A stretch of 64,000 nucleotides of DNA, taken from Clostridia bacterium (GTDB lineage: Bacteria; Bacillota; Clostridia; Christensenellales; CAG-138). Below are positions 8,285 through 17,577 of the stretch, piece after piece. Both the position numbers and the translations under genes were made by a program. Position 1 is the stretch's first letter, and the number at the start of each line of letters is the position of its first letter. The stretch spans positions 1 to 64,000 of the forward strand of contig JAFXZJ010000041.1 of assembly GCA_017541305.1 (NCBI GenBank). The letters are read 5' to 3'. The notes under the pieces were generated by a model, which saw nothing but the letters and a program-made list of their open reading frames with translations, was not told the DNA's origin and made no database searches.

Positions 8285-9309
8285 ATCGTCTCCCTGCTTC
8301 CGTACATTTTCTCATAATAATTTCTATACTCGCCGCTGATGATTGTTTCCCACCAATCGCGGTGCGTCAGGTACCAATCGATCGTTTTGTCAAGCCCATC
8401 GGCGAACTTCGTTTCCGGCAGCCAGCCAAGCTCACGGTGGATCTTGGTGGGATCGATCGCGTAGCGCATATCGTGGCCTTTGCGATCGGTAACGAAGGTG
8501 ATAAGGCTCTCGGGCTTGCCGAGCTTTCGGCATATCAGCTTCACTATATCGATGTTGCGCATCTCGTTATGGCCGCCGACGTTATAGATCTCACCCACAG
8601 TTCCCCTGCGGAGTATCAGATCGATCGCGCTGCAGTGATCCTCGACGTAGAGCCAATCGCGCACGTTCTCGCCCTTGCCGTAAACAGGCAGAGGCTTGTC
8701 GTTAAGGGCGTTCGCGATCATCAGCGGTATCAGTTTTTCGGGGAAGTGATACGGCCCGTAGTTATTCGAGCAGCGTGAGATCGTGGCGGGCAAACCGAAC
8801 GTGCGGTGATAAGCGCCTACAAGCAGATCTGCCGAAGCCTTTGAAGCGCTGTATGGACTGCTGGTATGGATCGGAGTCTCCTCTGTAAAGAAGAGGTCGG
8901 GCCGGTCGAGAGGCAGATCTCCATAGACCTCGTCGGTGGAAACCTGATGATATCTCTTTGTGCCGTACTTCAGGCAGGCATCCATCATTACCTGCGTGCC
9001 GAGAATATTTGTACGCAGGAATATCTCCGGATCCTCTATTGACCGATCTACGTGCGACTCCGCCGCAAAATTGACGACCGCATCGGGACGTTCCTTTTCG
9101 AATATCTCATAGACCGCCGCCCGGTCGCAGATATCGACCTTGTAGAAGACAAAGTTCGGGTTTTTGAGCGCCTCCTCAAGGGTGGAAAGGTTGCCCGCGT
9201 AGGTTAGCTTATCCATGCAGACGACCCTGTCCTCCGGGTGATTCTTCAGTTCATAGTAGATAAAATTGGAGCCGATGAACCCGGCGCCGCCGGTAACGAT
9301 GATGGTCAT
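8281..9309 (-). CDS. rfbB: dTDP-glucose 4,6-dehydratase (RmlB)
   Basis: 342 residues, normal for the family. Makes dTDP-4-keto-6-deoxy-D-glucose, the branch point for all deoxy sugars in this locus. GGAGFIG at 7-13 binds NAD, the active site has the Thr-Asp-Glu triplet at 125-127 and Tyr153/Lys157 in YSASKAS, and NNYGPYHFPEKLIPL is the substrate region. Ten bases separate it from rfbA upstream and it overlaps rfbD by four. Confidence 0.96.
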   Translation of the reverse strand: MTIIVTGGAGFIGSNFIYYELKNHPEDRVVCMDKLTYAGNLSTLEEALKNPNFVFYKVDICDRAAVYEIFEKERPDAVVNFAAESHVDRSIEDPEIFLRTNILGTQVMMDACLKYGTKRYHQVSTDEVYGDLPLDRPDLFFTEETPIHTSSPYSASKASADLLVGAYHRTFGLPATISRCSNNYGPYHFPEKLIPLMIANALNDKPLPVYGKGENVRDWLYVEDHCSAIDLILRRGTVGEIYNVGGHNEMRNIDIVKLICRKLGKPESLITFVTDRKGHDMRYAIDPTKIHRELGWLPETKFADGLDKTIDWYLTHRDWWETIISGEYRNYYEKMYGSRETI

Positions 9310-9319
9310 AGTTTCCTCC

Positions 9320-10207
9320 TTAGCCTATTACCTTGCCCTCTGCGACCTGACGCAGATGTATCCCATAAGGCGATTTGCCATATGCCGCTGCAGCAGAAAG
9401 GAGCTCCTCCTTGGTCGTCCAGCCATTGCGGAACGCGATTTCCTCCGGTGCGGAGATCTCAATGCCCTGCCGATTCTGAACCACACGGACGAACTCTGTT
9501 GCCTCAGCGAGCGACTCCATTGTGCCTGTATCGAGCCATGCAAATCCGCGGCCCAGAAGCTGCACGTCCAGCAGACCGTCGTTTAAATACATCTCATTGA
9601 GAGTAGTTATTTCAAGCTCTCCCCTTGCTGAGGGCTTGACTTGTTCTGCGCGGGCACTCACGCCCTTTGGGTAGAAATAGAGGCCCGTTACGGCATAATT
9701 GCTCTTGGGTTCTTTTGGCTTTTCCTCGATCGAAACGGCTTTGCCGTTTTCATCAAACGCTACGACGCCGAAGCGCTCCGGATCGGTCACATAGTAGCCG
9801 AAAACCGTCGCACGCGCGTTTTGCTCCGCGTCTATAGCCGCGGCGCGCAGTATCTTTCCAAATCCATTGCCGAAAAAGATGTTGTCACCCAGCACCATGG
9901 CGCAGGCCTCACTGCCGATAAATGTCTTACCTATGATGAACGCCTGCGCAAGCCCGTCGGGGCTGGGCTGCTCGGCATATTCAAGCTCGACGCCGAACGC
10001 ATGCCCGTCGCCCAGCAGCCGCTTGAAATTCGGCAGATCGGTTGGCGTAGAAATGATGAGTATTTCCCTGATCCCCGCCAGCATAAGCGTGGACAGCGGA
10101 TAGAATATCATCGGCTTGTCGTAAACCGGAAGCAGCTGCTTCGACGTGACCTTCGTGAGCGGATAAAGCCTTGTGCCGGCGCCGCCGGCAAGGATAATGC
10201 CTTTCAT
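9320..10207 (-). CDS. rfbA: Glucose-1-phosphate thymidylyltransferase (RmlA)
   Basis: 295 residues from the ATG at 10207 (AGAAGGAG upstream). Makes dTDP-glucose from dTTP and glucose 1-phosphate. The nucleotide-binding [11 protein letters not shown] lies at residues 8-18, followed by [12 protein letters not shown], and later GDNIFFG and the LDTGT substrate segment. Starts the contiguous rmlA-B-D block. The Wzt gene stops 16 bases upstream of this start. Confidence 0.96.
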   Translation of the reverse strand: MKGIILAGGAGTRLYPLTKVTSKQLLPVYDKPMIFYPLSTLMLAGIREILIISTPTDLPNFKRLLGDGHAFGVELEYAEQPSPDGLAQAFIIGKTFIGSEACAMVLGDNIFFGNGFGKILRAAAIDAEQNARATVFGYYVTDPERFGVVAFDENGKAVSIEEKPKEPKSNYAVTGLYFYPKGVSARAEQVKPSARGELEITTLNEMYLNDGLLDVQLLGRGFAWLDTGTMESLAEATEFVRVVQNRQGIEISAPEEIAFRNGWTTKEELLSAAAAYGKSPYGIHLRQVAEGKVIG

Positions 10208-10223
10208 ACGGGTTCTCCTTCTG

Positions 10224-11504
10224 TTATAAAAGATGTATTGAGTCCACTTTAAAATCCGTAAAATGCGTATGACCCCACCATTGTGCAAGCCAATCCAAAT
10301 CACGGTCGTCTTTCTTTCGCAGTTCGAGTACGGGCGCACCACTCACCCTGTCGCACCAATCTTGGTTTCCGAATTCATTCCTCTCGAAAGCAAGCAGGTC
10401 AAACCTGTATTTGCCGGGGACAAGATGCTCGGTATCCACATCCAAAACAAGCTCCAATTTCTGTCCGGCATTTGCCACTAACGGCATTCCCTCGAACATA
10501 GTTCCCGCAACGGTATTATCGGCCGCAACGATCTCAAACCGCAGATACATATTACTGAACGTCTCGTTTGCTCTGCACAGAAGCTTCAGTTTGACATGGT
10601 CTCCAACTGCAATGGGCTTCGACGGATCCGTCAAAACGTCCATGCTGACAAATTCGAGTTTTCTGTTTTTCAGCATTGACCTTGGCTGTCCGGAAAAATC
10701 ATAATGATAATCCATCTTCTGTTGGCTGTCGGCATATATATCTATCGCCGTCTCCGTGTCGCCGTCAAAAACGACCTTCCCGTGATCCAACACGATGCAC
10801 CGCGTACAGAGCTGCCTAATCGTGCTCATATTATGGCTTACGTACAACACTGTTCTGCCGTCGTTATTCGCGGCGTCTCCCATCTTGCCGAGACATTTCT
10901 GTTGGAATTTCATATCACCTACGGCAAGGACCTCATCCATAACCATGATCTCGCTGTCCAGATGTGCTGCAACTGCGAACGCGAGCTTTACATACATTCC
11001 TGAGGAATAACGTTTGACGGGAGTATCTATGAACCTGCGCATCTCGGCAAACTCAACTATTTGGTCAAATTTTCTGTCTATTTCCGCCTTGCTCATACCG
11101 AGAATCGCGCCGTTCATGTAGACGTTTTCGCGGCCAGTGAGTTCCGGATGGAAGCCGGTGCCAACCTCGAGCATGGAGGCGATGCGGCCGTTGTAAGAGA
11201 TAGTTCCCGAAGTAGGAGCGGTAACGCGGGAAAGGAGCTTCAAAAGGGTCGATTTGCCTGCGCCGTTATGTCCGATTATACCAAGCGCTTCGCCCTTTTT
11301 AACTTCGATATTGATATCGTCAAGCGCAAGAAAGTGCTCGCCCACCTTTACGTCGGTTCTGGCGCCTATCTTTGCGTTGGGATCCTCCTTGCCGCGCTTG
11401 CGAGCCCACCAAGTTTGCAGATCTCCGCGAAGAGTGCCGCCGCCTATCGCACCAAGGCGATACTCCTTGGATACGTGTTCGATTTTGATCGCCAATTCGT
11501 CCAT
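10224..11504 (-). CDS. Polysaccharide ABC exporter, ATP-binding subunit with C-terminal carbohydrate-binding domain (Wzt-like)
   Basis: 426 residues from the ATG at 11504 (GAGGTG just upstream; a GTG at 11516 overlapping the permease stop is the alternative). Walker [10 protein letters not shown] at about 78-86, the signature [12 protein letters not shown] and Walker B EIMVMDE follow the Wzt/TagH pattern, in which the ABC signature is YSSGM rather than LSGGQ. After about residue 255 a beta-rich Wzt_C-like domain follows ([21 protein letters not shown]). In O-antigen exporters this domain reads the finished chain terminus. Pairs with the permease immediately upstream. Confidence 0.92.
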   Translation of the reverse strand: MDELAIKIEHVSKEYRLGAIGGGTLRGDLQTWWARKRGKEDPNAKIGARTDVKVGEHFLALDDINIEVKKGEALGIIGHNGAGKSTLLKLLSRVTAPTSGTISYNGRIASMLEVGTGFHPELTGRENVYMNGAILGMSKAEIDRKFDQIVEFAEMRRFIDTPVKRYSSGMYVKLAFAVAAHLDSEIMVMDEVLAVGDMKFQQKCLGKMGDAANNDGRTVLYVSHNMSTIRQLCTRCIVLDHGKVVFDGDTETAIDIYADSQQKMDYHYDFSGQPRSMLKNRKLEFVSMDVLTDPSKPIAVGDHVKLKLLCRANETFSNMYLRFEIVAADNTVAGTMFEGMPLVANAGQKLELVLDVDTEHLVPGKYRFDLLAFERNEFGNQDWCDRVSGAPVLELRKKDDRDLDWLAQWWGHTHFTDFKVDSIHLL

Positions 11505-11512
11505 ATCACACC

Positions 11513-12352
11513 TCACACTGTATCCATAAAGGTCTTCTCTACTCTGTTGAACAGCAGTAAGCCAAAGAACAGTATCACTAATGTCACTCCCCAGCTGATG
11601 AGGTAGTAAACAAGGTCAAAGCTGCCGAGACCCAAAAACGCCGTGCGGAACGTGTTGATTATCGGCGTCATGGGATTGAGCATGTAGATACCCATAAATT
11701 TCTGCGGAATAATACCGATATCGTATGCGACAGGCGTGCCGTACATCCAGAGCTGTACACCGAACCCAACGAGCATCTTAAGGTCGCGATATTTAGTAGT
11801 TAGCGAAGAAATAATAATACCAACGCCAAGGCTCAGCATGGCCATCTGTACAAGCAGCAGCGGAATCATGAGCGCATACGGCGTGGGGTGGACCGCGCCG
11901 CGGATCCAATAGATTGCAAGGAACACAAGGAACATAACAAACTGGATCGCAAATGAGATCAGATTGGTCAGCACCGTTGATATAGGCATTACAATGCGCG
12001 GGAAATAGACCTTGCCGAGTATGCCGGCATTGCCGGTGAAAGTGTTCGCCGTTTGCGTGAGGCAGCTGGAGAAATATGCCCACGCGATGTTGCCGCTCAT
12101 AAAGAACAGGAATGACGGCACTCCCTCAGCCGCAAGTCCCGCAAGTCTGCCGAATACAACGGTAAATACGACCGTCGTAAGCAGCGGCTGTATAATAGCC
12201 CAAAGCGGGCCCAATATAGTCTGTTTGTACTGAGAAACAAAATTGCGCTTTACAAACAGTAGCACTAAGTCCCTGTACTTCCAAACCTCCTTGAGGTGAA
12301 AGTCAAGCCATTTTGACTTCGGGACGATTACGGTTGTAAATTTCTCTTCCAT
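11513..12352 (-). CDS. Polysaccharide ABC exporter, permease subunit (Wzm-like, ABC-2 type)
   Basis: 279 residues with about six membrane segments. The N-terminus (YRDLVLLFVKRNFVSQYKQT, then LGPLWAIIQPL) is the diagnostic amphipathic entry of Wzm/TagG permeases, and the C-terminus has LNPMTPIINTFR. With the ATPase downstream it would export a completed polysaccharide or teichoic-acid-like polymer. It starts four bases after a GT2 gene ends, with GAGG-type spacing. Confidence 0.92.
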   Translation of the reverse strand: MEEKFTTVIVPKSKWLDFHLKEVWKYRDLVLLFVKRNFVSQYKQTILGPLWAIIQPLLTTVVFTVVFGRLAGLAAEGVPSFLFFMSGNIAWAYFSSCLTQTANTFTGNAGILGKVYFPRIVMPISTVLTNLISFAIQFVMFLVFLAIYWIRGAVHPTPYALMIPLLLVQMAMLSLGVGIIISSLTTKYRDLKMLVGFGVQLWMYGTPVAYDIGIIPQKFMGIYMLNPMTPIINTFRTAFLGLGSFDLVYYLISWGVTLVILFFGLLLFNRVEKTFMDTV

Positions 12353-12355
12353 GGT

Positions 12356-13312
12356 CTACCTCGCGCCGTAAACAGATATGTTCTTCAAGCCAAGTAAGTA
12401 ACCATACACTATCTTTGTAGGCATTATTCCTTTAAACCAACTATTAATCAAGCATTTCAAGCACGTTCTCTTAGCTTTCCGTATCATGCTGATTCTTTGC
12501 AAGTCATTGTTTATACTTGTAGGTTTGATACTGGAAAGATATCTAATGCAATCATCCACATAACGTTTCGTTGCCACCGCCTCATATTCTGGCGCTTCTT
12601 TACGAACCATGTTAAGTATCACTCTACTTCCCTCGACAATCAACAGAGGAACTTCAAAGCTATCCGTTCTTGTTGTACTATAAGGGTTTTCTCTAACATC
12701 ATACAACGGGATTGACAGCTTATAAATCTTCTTGCATCGAATGTAGCACCTAAACAAAAATGCTCGATCCTCACACATAACCTGACCTATCGGAAATCGA
12801 ATTCCCATTATTGCTGAATGCAGAAAAATCTTGTTACAGCACGACCCTCCAAGTTTATCTGGAGTATTGAACAACTCCCGAGTCATATGTTGAGAGTCGT
12901 ATACAAACTCCTCCGTTAAGATATCGCGTTTGGGATTTAATTCAGAATCACAAACGCGCATAGAACATGACACTATATCTGCATGCTTTTTACGGGCTTG
13001 TTGCAACATTATTAAAATGAATTCTTCTTCTATTTGATCATCAGAGTCCACGAATCCTATGTACTCTCCCTTCGCTATATCAAGGCCGGCATTGCGCGCT
13101 GCGCTGACGCCCCGGTTCTCTTGATGAATAACTATAATCCGGTCATCCTTTGCGGCGTACTCATCGCATATCTCGCCGCAGCGGTCGGGAGATCCATCAT
13201 CGATAAGAATCAGCTCAAAGTCAGTAAATGTTTGCGAAAGAATGCTGTCGATGCATTTCGGCAGATACTTTTCCGTCTTATATACAGGAACTATTATCGA
13301 CAGTTCCGGCAT
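12356..13312 (-). CDS. GT2-family glycosyltransferase
   Basis: 318 residues. N-terminal GT-A fold: SIIVPVYKTEKYL, LIDDGSPD, the RNAGLDIAKGEY segment and the metal-binding DSDD near residue 92. The C-terminal half is AT-rich in codon use compared with neighbours, suggesting separate origin. It is one of about fourteen transferases here and probably adds one sugar of the repeat unit; donor and acceptor cannot be read. Confidence 0.88.
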   Translation of the reverse strand: MPELSIIVPVYKTEKYLPKCIDSILSQTFTDFELILIDDGSPDRCGEICDEYAAKDDRIIVIHQENRGVSAARNAGLDIAKGEYIGFVDSDDQIEEEFILIMLQQARKKHADIVSCSMRVCDSELNPKRDILTEEFVYDSQHMTRELFNTPDKLGGSCCNKIFLHSAIMGIRFPIGQVMCEDRAFLFRCYIRCKKIYKLSIPLYDVRENPYSTTRTDSFEVPLLIVEGSRVILNMVRKEAPEYEAVATKRYVDDCIRYLSSIKPTSINNDLQRISMIRKAKRTCLKCLINSWFKGIMPTKIVYGYLLGLKNISVYGAR

Positions 13313-13327
13313 TAGTAACTCCTTTCA

Positions 13328-14326
13328 TTACACATGCACAGGTTTCTTCTCATGAATCAGTTTTCGCATAATTGTACCACAACCCCAAACAAAAGTCCAC
13401 CAAACAAGGGGCCACTTCTTTTTTCTTTGGTTCCATATCTCCTTTGCTTTTGCACGCTCGGATTCGCTGCGGTTTTTCTTTGAGCTCCAGAATGTCTGAG
13501 CAAAAATATCACCTCTGACCTTGTAGAACCGCCCGCATCTTCTATGCAGCACCTTCTCGATATACTCCTCATGGCATGCATACATATAGGCGTCGGAGAC
13601 GCGATGATCTTCTCTTGCATACAACGCTTGATAGTTGTTTGCGTTCTTATCTGTGATAGAGCGATGATGGCTGACTATACGCGGGTCAACGTAAACCGGT
13701 CCTTTACCGTATAGGATAAGTGCCAACGACTGATCCGCCACCATGGGATGCGCTTTCCAGAATACGTCGACCACCTCATCAGGCGCCGAAGCGTAAAAAT
13801 TACGGAAAAATGCCGTATCCGTACTATTGGGCATACGATCGAAAAAGTGCGTGTTTTTAAAGTCCTTAAATGTAAACACCAACGGCTCGGAAATATCCCT
13901 ACGCGGATAATGCTTTACTTCCGTCAAACTGGTTTCGACCCACGAGTTGCAGTACATCCCTATATACTCCGGATGTGATTCCATAAAGTCATACTGGTAT
14001 TGGAGCTTATCGGGGTCGTCCCACCAATCGTCGCCTTCCAGCAACGCTATGTATTTTCCCCGACATTGGCGCATGACGCCGTGAAGGTTTTTGCTTGCTT
14101 TCACGTTTTCATCACGGAATGACAGTACGAAAACCCCGGGGTACCTGCGGGCGTAATCCATGAGGATAGTCCTGCTGTCATCCGGAGAACAATCGTCATC
14201 CACGACTATCTCGTATCGGAAACTTGTCCTTTGCTCAAGTATGCTGTCCAACAGCTTGGGCAGGTATTTTTGAAGATTGTATGTAATAACAGCCACGCTT
14301 ACGGTAATTTCATTCGTTTCCATCAT
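13328..14326 (-). CDS. GT2-family glycosyltransferase
   Basis: 332 residues from the ATG at 14326 (AAGGAGAAGG site upstream); it overlaps the end of the GNAT gene by 17 bases. GT-A motifs: VSVAVITYNLQKYLPKLLDS, VVDDDCSPDDSRT, and GDDWWDDPDKL in the place of the usual DxD. The EGDDWWDD pattern marks the subgroup related to abequosyl- and rhamnosyl-type transferases, but the donor is unknown. Confidence 0.88.
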   Translation of the reverse strand: MMETNEITVSVAVITYNLQKYLPKLLDSILEQRTSFRYEIVVDDDCSPDDSRTILMDYARRYPGVFVLSFRDENVKASKNLHGVMRQCRGKYIALLEGDDWWDDPDKLQYQYDFMESHPEYIGMYCNSWVETSLTEVKHYPRRDISEPLVFTFKDFKNTHFFDRMPNSTDTAFFRNFYASAPDEVVDVFWKAHPMVADQSLALILYGKGPVYVDPRIVSHHRSITDKNANNYQALYAREDHRVSDAYMYACHEEYIEKVLHRRCGRFYKVRGDIFAQTFWSSKKNRSESERAKAKEIWNQRKKKWPLVWWTFVWGCGTIMRKLIHEKKPVHV

Positions 14327-14840
14327 AATCCTTCTCCTTTTCGGAAGGGCAAATCTCATACCAGTTTAGCGTCTTCATCCAGCCGCGGATCTCAACGGCA
14401 TCGGGTTCCTCGCGGACGAAGCAGAACCCGGCCTTTCGATAGAAGGCGTTGGCCCTGCCGTTATCGGCAAGCACGTTGAGATAGACTTTTTTCAAACCCA
14501 AGGTGTCGAAAGCGTATTCAAGCAGCAGCTTCGTTGCCTGCATTGCGGCGCCCGTGCCGTGAGCCTTTTTTCGCGTGCTTATCGCATATTCCGCGCAGCC
14601 GCGCTCGCGGTCGATGTCCTTCAGGCTGATTGTGCCGAGATACTCGTCGTTCGCATCGACGATCGCAAAGTGGGCCGCGTTCTCTGCTTTTGCCGCGCGT
14701 TCTATATACTCTTCACAGGTTTGAAGCGACACGTTTGAGGAATCGAACCTGAAATAGCATGTGATATCGGGATCCGTCATCCATTCCAACATAAACGGGG
14801 CATCCTTACAAGAAAGAGGCCTTAATACTATTTTCATCAT
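14310..14840 (-). CDS. GNAT acetyltransferase, candidate for the 3-amino-sugar branch
   Basis: 176 residues, RimJ/RimL-PseH type (VLRPLSCKDAPFMLEWMTD at the N-terminus; the KKAHGTGAAMQATKLLLEYAF coenzyme A region is split here as KKAHGTGAAMQ). Start overlaps the stop of the preceding GT2 gene by one base (TAATG). Two genes upstream lies the aminotransferase/ketoisomerase pair, so it may N-acetylate a dTDP-3-amino-3,6-dideoxyhexose. Known FdtC and QdtC enzymes for that step are hexapeptide-repeat proteins, so this would be a different fold doing the same job, or it acts on another sugar. Confidence 0.75.
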   Translation of the reverse strand: MMKIVLRPLSCKDAPFMLEWMTDPDITCYFRFDSSNVSLQTCEEYIERAAKAENAAHFAIVDANDEYLGTISLKDIDRERGCAEYAISTRKKAHGTGAAMQATKLLLEYAFDTLGLKKVYLNVLADNGRANAFYRKAGFCFVREEPDAVEIRGWMKTLNWYEICPSEKEKDYDGNE

Positions 14841-15886
14841 TATTGGGTTAACCCCTTTCTGCGTTTCCTCTTACTGACCAGCAGTATGTTGATCAGCTGT
14901 GAATAATAATTACCCCGTCCAATTCGACGATACCTAATATCCGTGCGATATAGCCTTGTAAGTTTAACCGCTCCTGCTATCCTCCCGCTTCTAACAGCTT
15001 CAATTACTTTATTCCCGATTTCATTTACACGGTCTATCGTGCGAAATGCCTGTTCGTTTTCCGAAAGAACAACCCCGTTTTCATCAAGATACTTCCTTGC
15101 AGCTTTGCTGAAGCTTACTAATTCATAAGTGCCGTTATGGTAATTCAGTGCAGTTCGGATTCTTTTCTTCAGTTTGTCCATTTTCCCAATCGAAGCCGAG
15201 TGAGTAGCGCTGTTATGAATACGGTACAGCGTCAGAACCTCGTTCAAATAGTACACTTCATCATCTGCAACCGCACAAAACTGGGTCCACCAATCTTCAG
15301 GAAGAAACTCCGGTATAGGCAGACATTTATCCGCAAGTTTGCGCGAAATAACCGCCGCTGGGCCAGAAATGATAACCGATGAAACTGCAGCATCCAGGAA
15401 TTTTTCTCTGGAAACATGTAAGACCTCTCCCTCTTGTAAATTCAGTGCCTTCACTGCTGAATTTACCGGATGCTGAGGCAGCAGTTTCGAATCGGCATCT
15501 ATGCATTTCAAATCATGGCACACCATTTCGATGCTGTGGGATTGCATAAACACATCCACAACATGATGTACTTTTTCCGGAAGCCACACGTCATCCTGTC
15601 CACAGATAAAAATAATGTCGCATGTTGAATGCCTTATAGCCCATTCAAAATTACCACCAATACCATGTTTTGGATTGTCAGTAAGAACTATTGTATTCAC
15701 AACGTCTTGATGTGCTTTTGCAAATCGTCTGGCTGCATCCACAGTACCGTCAATCGACCCGTCGTCGCTTATCACTATCTCATCCGGAACAACAGTTTGC
15801 AGCATAATGCTGTTCAACTGCTCTTCAAGATAGTTCATCCCATTATAGGTCGCTATTGCAACACCGATGCTCTTCCCTCGATACAT
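14840..15886 (-). CDS. GT2-family glycosyltransferase
   Basis: 348 residues. VAIATYNGMNYLEEQLNSI and VISDDGSIDGT at the N-terminus, then CGQDDVWLPEK, the metal/donor site of the rhamnosyltransferase-like GT2 subgroup. The QDDVW pattern is common in enzymes using dTDP-rhamnose or related dTDP sugars, which would fit the locus. Ends with TAATG overlap into the GNAT gene. Confidence 0.88.
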   Translation of the reverse strand: MYRGKSIGVAIATYNGMNYLEEQLNSIMLQTVVPDEIVISDDGSIDGTVDAARRFAKAHQDVVNTIVLTDNPKHGIGGNFEWAIRHSTCDIIFICGQDDVWLPEKVHHVVDVFMQSHSIEMVCHDLKCIDADSKLLPQHPVNSAVKALNLQEGEVLHVSREKFLDAAVSSVIISGPAAVISRKLADKCLPIPEFLPEDWWTQFCAVADDEVYYLNEVLTLYRIHNSATHSASIGKMDKLKKRIRTALNYHNGTYELVSFSKAARKYLDENGVVLSENEQAFRTIDRVNEIGNKVIEAVRSGRIAGAVKLTRLYRTDIRYRRIGRGNYYSQLINILLVSKRKRRKGLTQ

Positions 15887-15923
15887 AAATCACCTCGAAT
15901 GCTTTCATCCCAGAATATGCCCA

Positions 15924-17018
15924 TTAAACACTAAAACAATTGACCGCCTCTATCACTGCCTCGACGTCCTCATCCGGCATACCCACGTAAATGGGCAGAC
16001 TCAGCTCGTTTTGCGCATAGGTCTCGCTTACGGGGAAGCTTCCCCGGCTGTACCCGAGACGGGCATAGCATTCCTGCAGATGGGGCGGAATCGGATAATG
16101 AATGAGCGTCTTAACGCCTTTATCCAACAGATGCTTCTGCAGCTCGTCGCGGTGCTCCGACAGTACGGCAAAAACGTGATAGACGTGCTCGGCCCCCAGG
16201 CGTGTATCGGGAAGCGTGACGAGGTCGCTGCGGATACCCTCAAGATAACGCCGCGCAATCCTTCTGCGATACTCGTTTCCCTCGTCAAGATGCCTGAGGC
16301 CTACTTGAAGGATCGCAGCCTGCACCTCATCAAGTCTTGAATTGACGCCCGCGAGCTCATTCACATATTTAACGCCGCTTCCGTAATTGCGCAGCTTACG
16401 CACCTTATCCGCAAGAACCGGGTCACTCGTTATAACAGCTCCCGAATCGCCGAGCGCGCCGAGGGGTTTTGTTGGATAGAAGCTGAAACACCCAATCGTT
16501 CCGAATGTGCCTGTTAGTCTGCCGTTTATACGAGCACCGTGGGACTGTGCGCAGTCCTCAATAATGTAAAGGCCGTGCTTTTCGGCGATGGAGCAGATCC
16601 GCTCCATCTCACATGGCTGACCGTAAAGATGAACGGGCAGTATGGCTTTCGTGCGGTGAGTGATCGCAGCCTCGACCTTTTCGGCGTCAAGACAGAAAAA
16701 CTCATCCGGCTCCACAAATACTGGCGTCGCTCCGTTCTCCGTAACGCCTAAAACACTGGCGATGTAGGTATTGGCGGGAACTATGACCTCGTCGCCAGGA
16801 CCTATCCCCAATGCGCGAACGGCAAGAGTCAACGCATCAAGGCCCGAATTGAGACCCACGCAGTACCCCACGCCAGTATACTGCGCAAACTGCGTCTCGA
16901 ACGTTTTGAGTTCATTGCCCATAATATACCAACCCGAGCGCATCGCCCGGAGAGCGGCATCCTCGTATTCGGGGGAATACCGGTCAAACTGACGCTTTAA
17001 ACTGACAAAATCAACCAT
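15924..17018 (-). CDS. dTDP-3-amino-3,6-dideoxyhexose aminotransferase (FdtB/QdtB-like, DegT family)
   Basis: 364 residues. The ATG at 17018 overlaps the ketoisomerase stop by eight bases and gives the classic start [12 protein letters not shown]. Cofactor Asp155 lies in [11 protein letters not shown], and the Schiff-base Lys184 in [13 protein letters not shown]. This whole pattern matches the FdtB/QdtB/DesV group, which transaminates 3-keto-6-deoxy sugars. Together with the ketoisomerase it would turn dTDP-4-keto-6-deoxyglucose into a 3-amino-3,6-dideoxy sugar (Fuc3N or Qui3N; the sequence does not decide which). Confidence 0.88.
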   Translation of the reverse strand: MVDFVSLKRQFDRYSPEYEDAALRAMRSGWYIMGNELKTFETQFAQYTGVGYCVGLNSGLDALTLAVRALGIGPGDEVIVPANTYIASVLGVTENGATPVFVEPDEFFCLDAEKVEAAITHRTKAILPVHLYGQPCEMERICSIAEKHGLYIIEDCAQSHGARINGRLTGTFGTIGCFSFYPTKPLGALGDSGAVITSDPVLADKVRKLRNYGSGVKYVNELAGVNSRLDEVQAAILQVGLRHLDEGNEYRRRIARRYLEGIRSDLVTLPDTRLGAEHVYHVFAVLSEHRDELQKHLLDKGVKTLIHYPIPPHLQECYARLGYSRGSFPVSETYAQNELSLPIYVGMPDEDVEAVIEAVNCFSV

Positions 17019-17436
17019 CTTTTTCTTCGCCTCTATCTTGTTCGGTGTACTGCAGAAACTCTTCATAGTTTCTAATATAATCACTTTCATCATAATGCTC
17101 GGAAGCGGCAACACATAGTACCGCACGATCAGTATGCCAGACCATATCCCGCCACAAACCAGGCCCTATCAGGAGCGCTTTATTCGGGCTGTCCAACATG
17201 ACAGAAGTATGCTCCTTGCCATCATTCAGCAGTATTTCGACAGTACCGTTGGGGCAGAACAGCAACTGCCGAAGCCGCTTATGTGCATGCCCGCCCCTTT
17301 GAGTTCCAACAGGCACATCATAAATATAATATATTCTATTAATCTGGAAGGGGATGTCTATTCCTCCTTCTATAAAAGATAAGTTTCCGAGACCATTGGT
17401 TAGTCTCACAGCGAGTTCGATTGTTTGATATTCCAT
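17011..17436 (-). CDS. dTDP-4-keto-6-deoxyglucose 3,4-ketoisomerase (FdtA/QdtA/WxcM-like)
   Basis: 141 residues, typical for the single-domain cupin of this family. The signature RGGHAHK lies at residues 47-53 with His50 and His52 as the expected catalytic pair; the [13 protein letters not shown] ending is also diagnostic. Moves the keto group from C4 to C3, committing the RmlB product to the 3-amino branch. A good AAGGGAG ribosome site precedes the ATG. A 141-base AT-rich gap lies upstream. Confidence 0.92.
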   Translation of the reverse strand: MEYQTIELAVRLTNGLGNLSFIEGGIDIPFQINRIYYIYDVPVGTQRGGHAHKRLRQLLFCPNGTVEILLNDGKEHTSVMLDSPNKALLIGPGLWRDMVWHTDRAVLCVAASEHYDESDYIRNYEEFLQYTEQDRGEEKDG

Positions 17437-17577
17437 AGTTTTACTCCCTTGTGCTATATAGAACTTTCCCCCTTGCTCACATAAAGGATGCCATCATTGT
17501 ATCATACATGGTTAATAGAGATGATAAATCCAATAATAAACTATTCTCAAGCTTCTACCCGTGTTACCACGTTCAGT

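Noticed and set aside
17437..17577. Internal promoter or terminator in the 141-base gap of the polysaccharide operon
   Set aside because: A TACAAT-like box exists on the minus strand but no acceptable -35 lies 16-18 bases upstream; only a tiny CGTG/CACG hairpin without a T-run is present.
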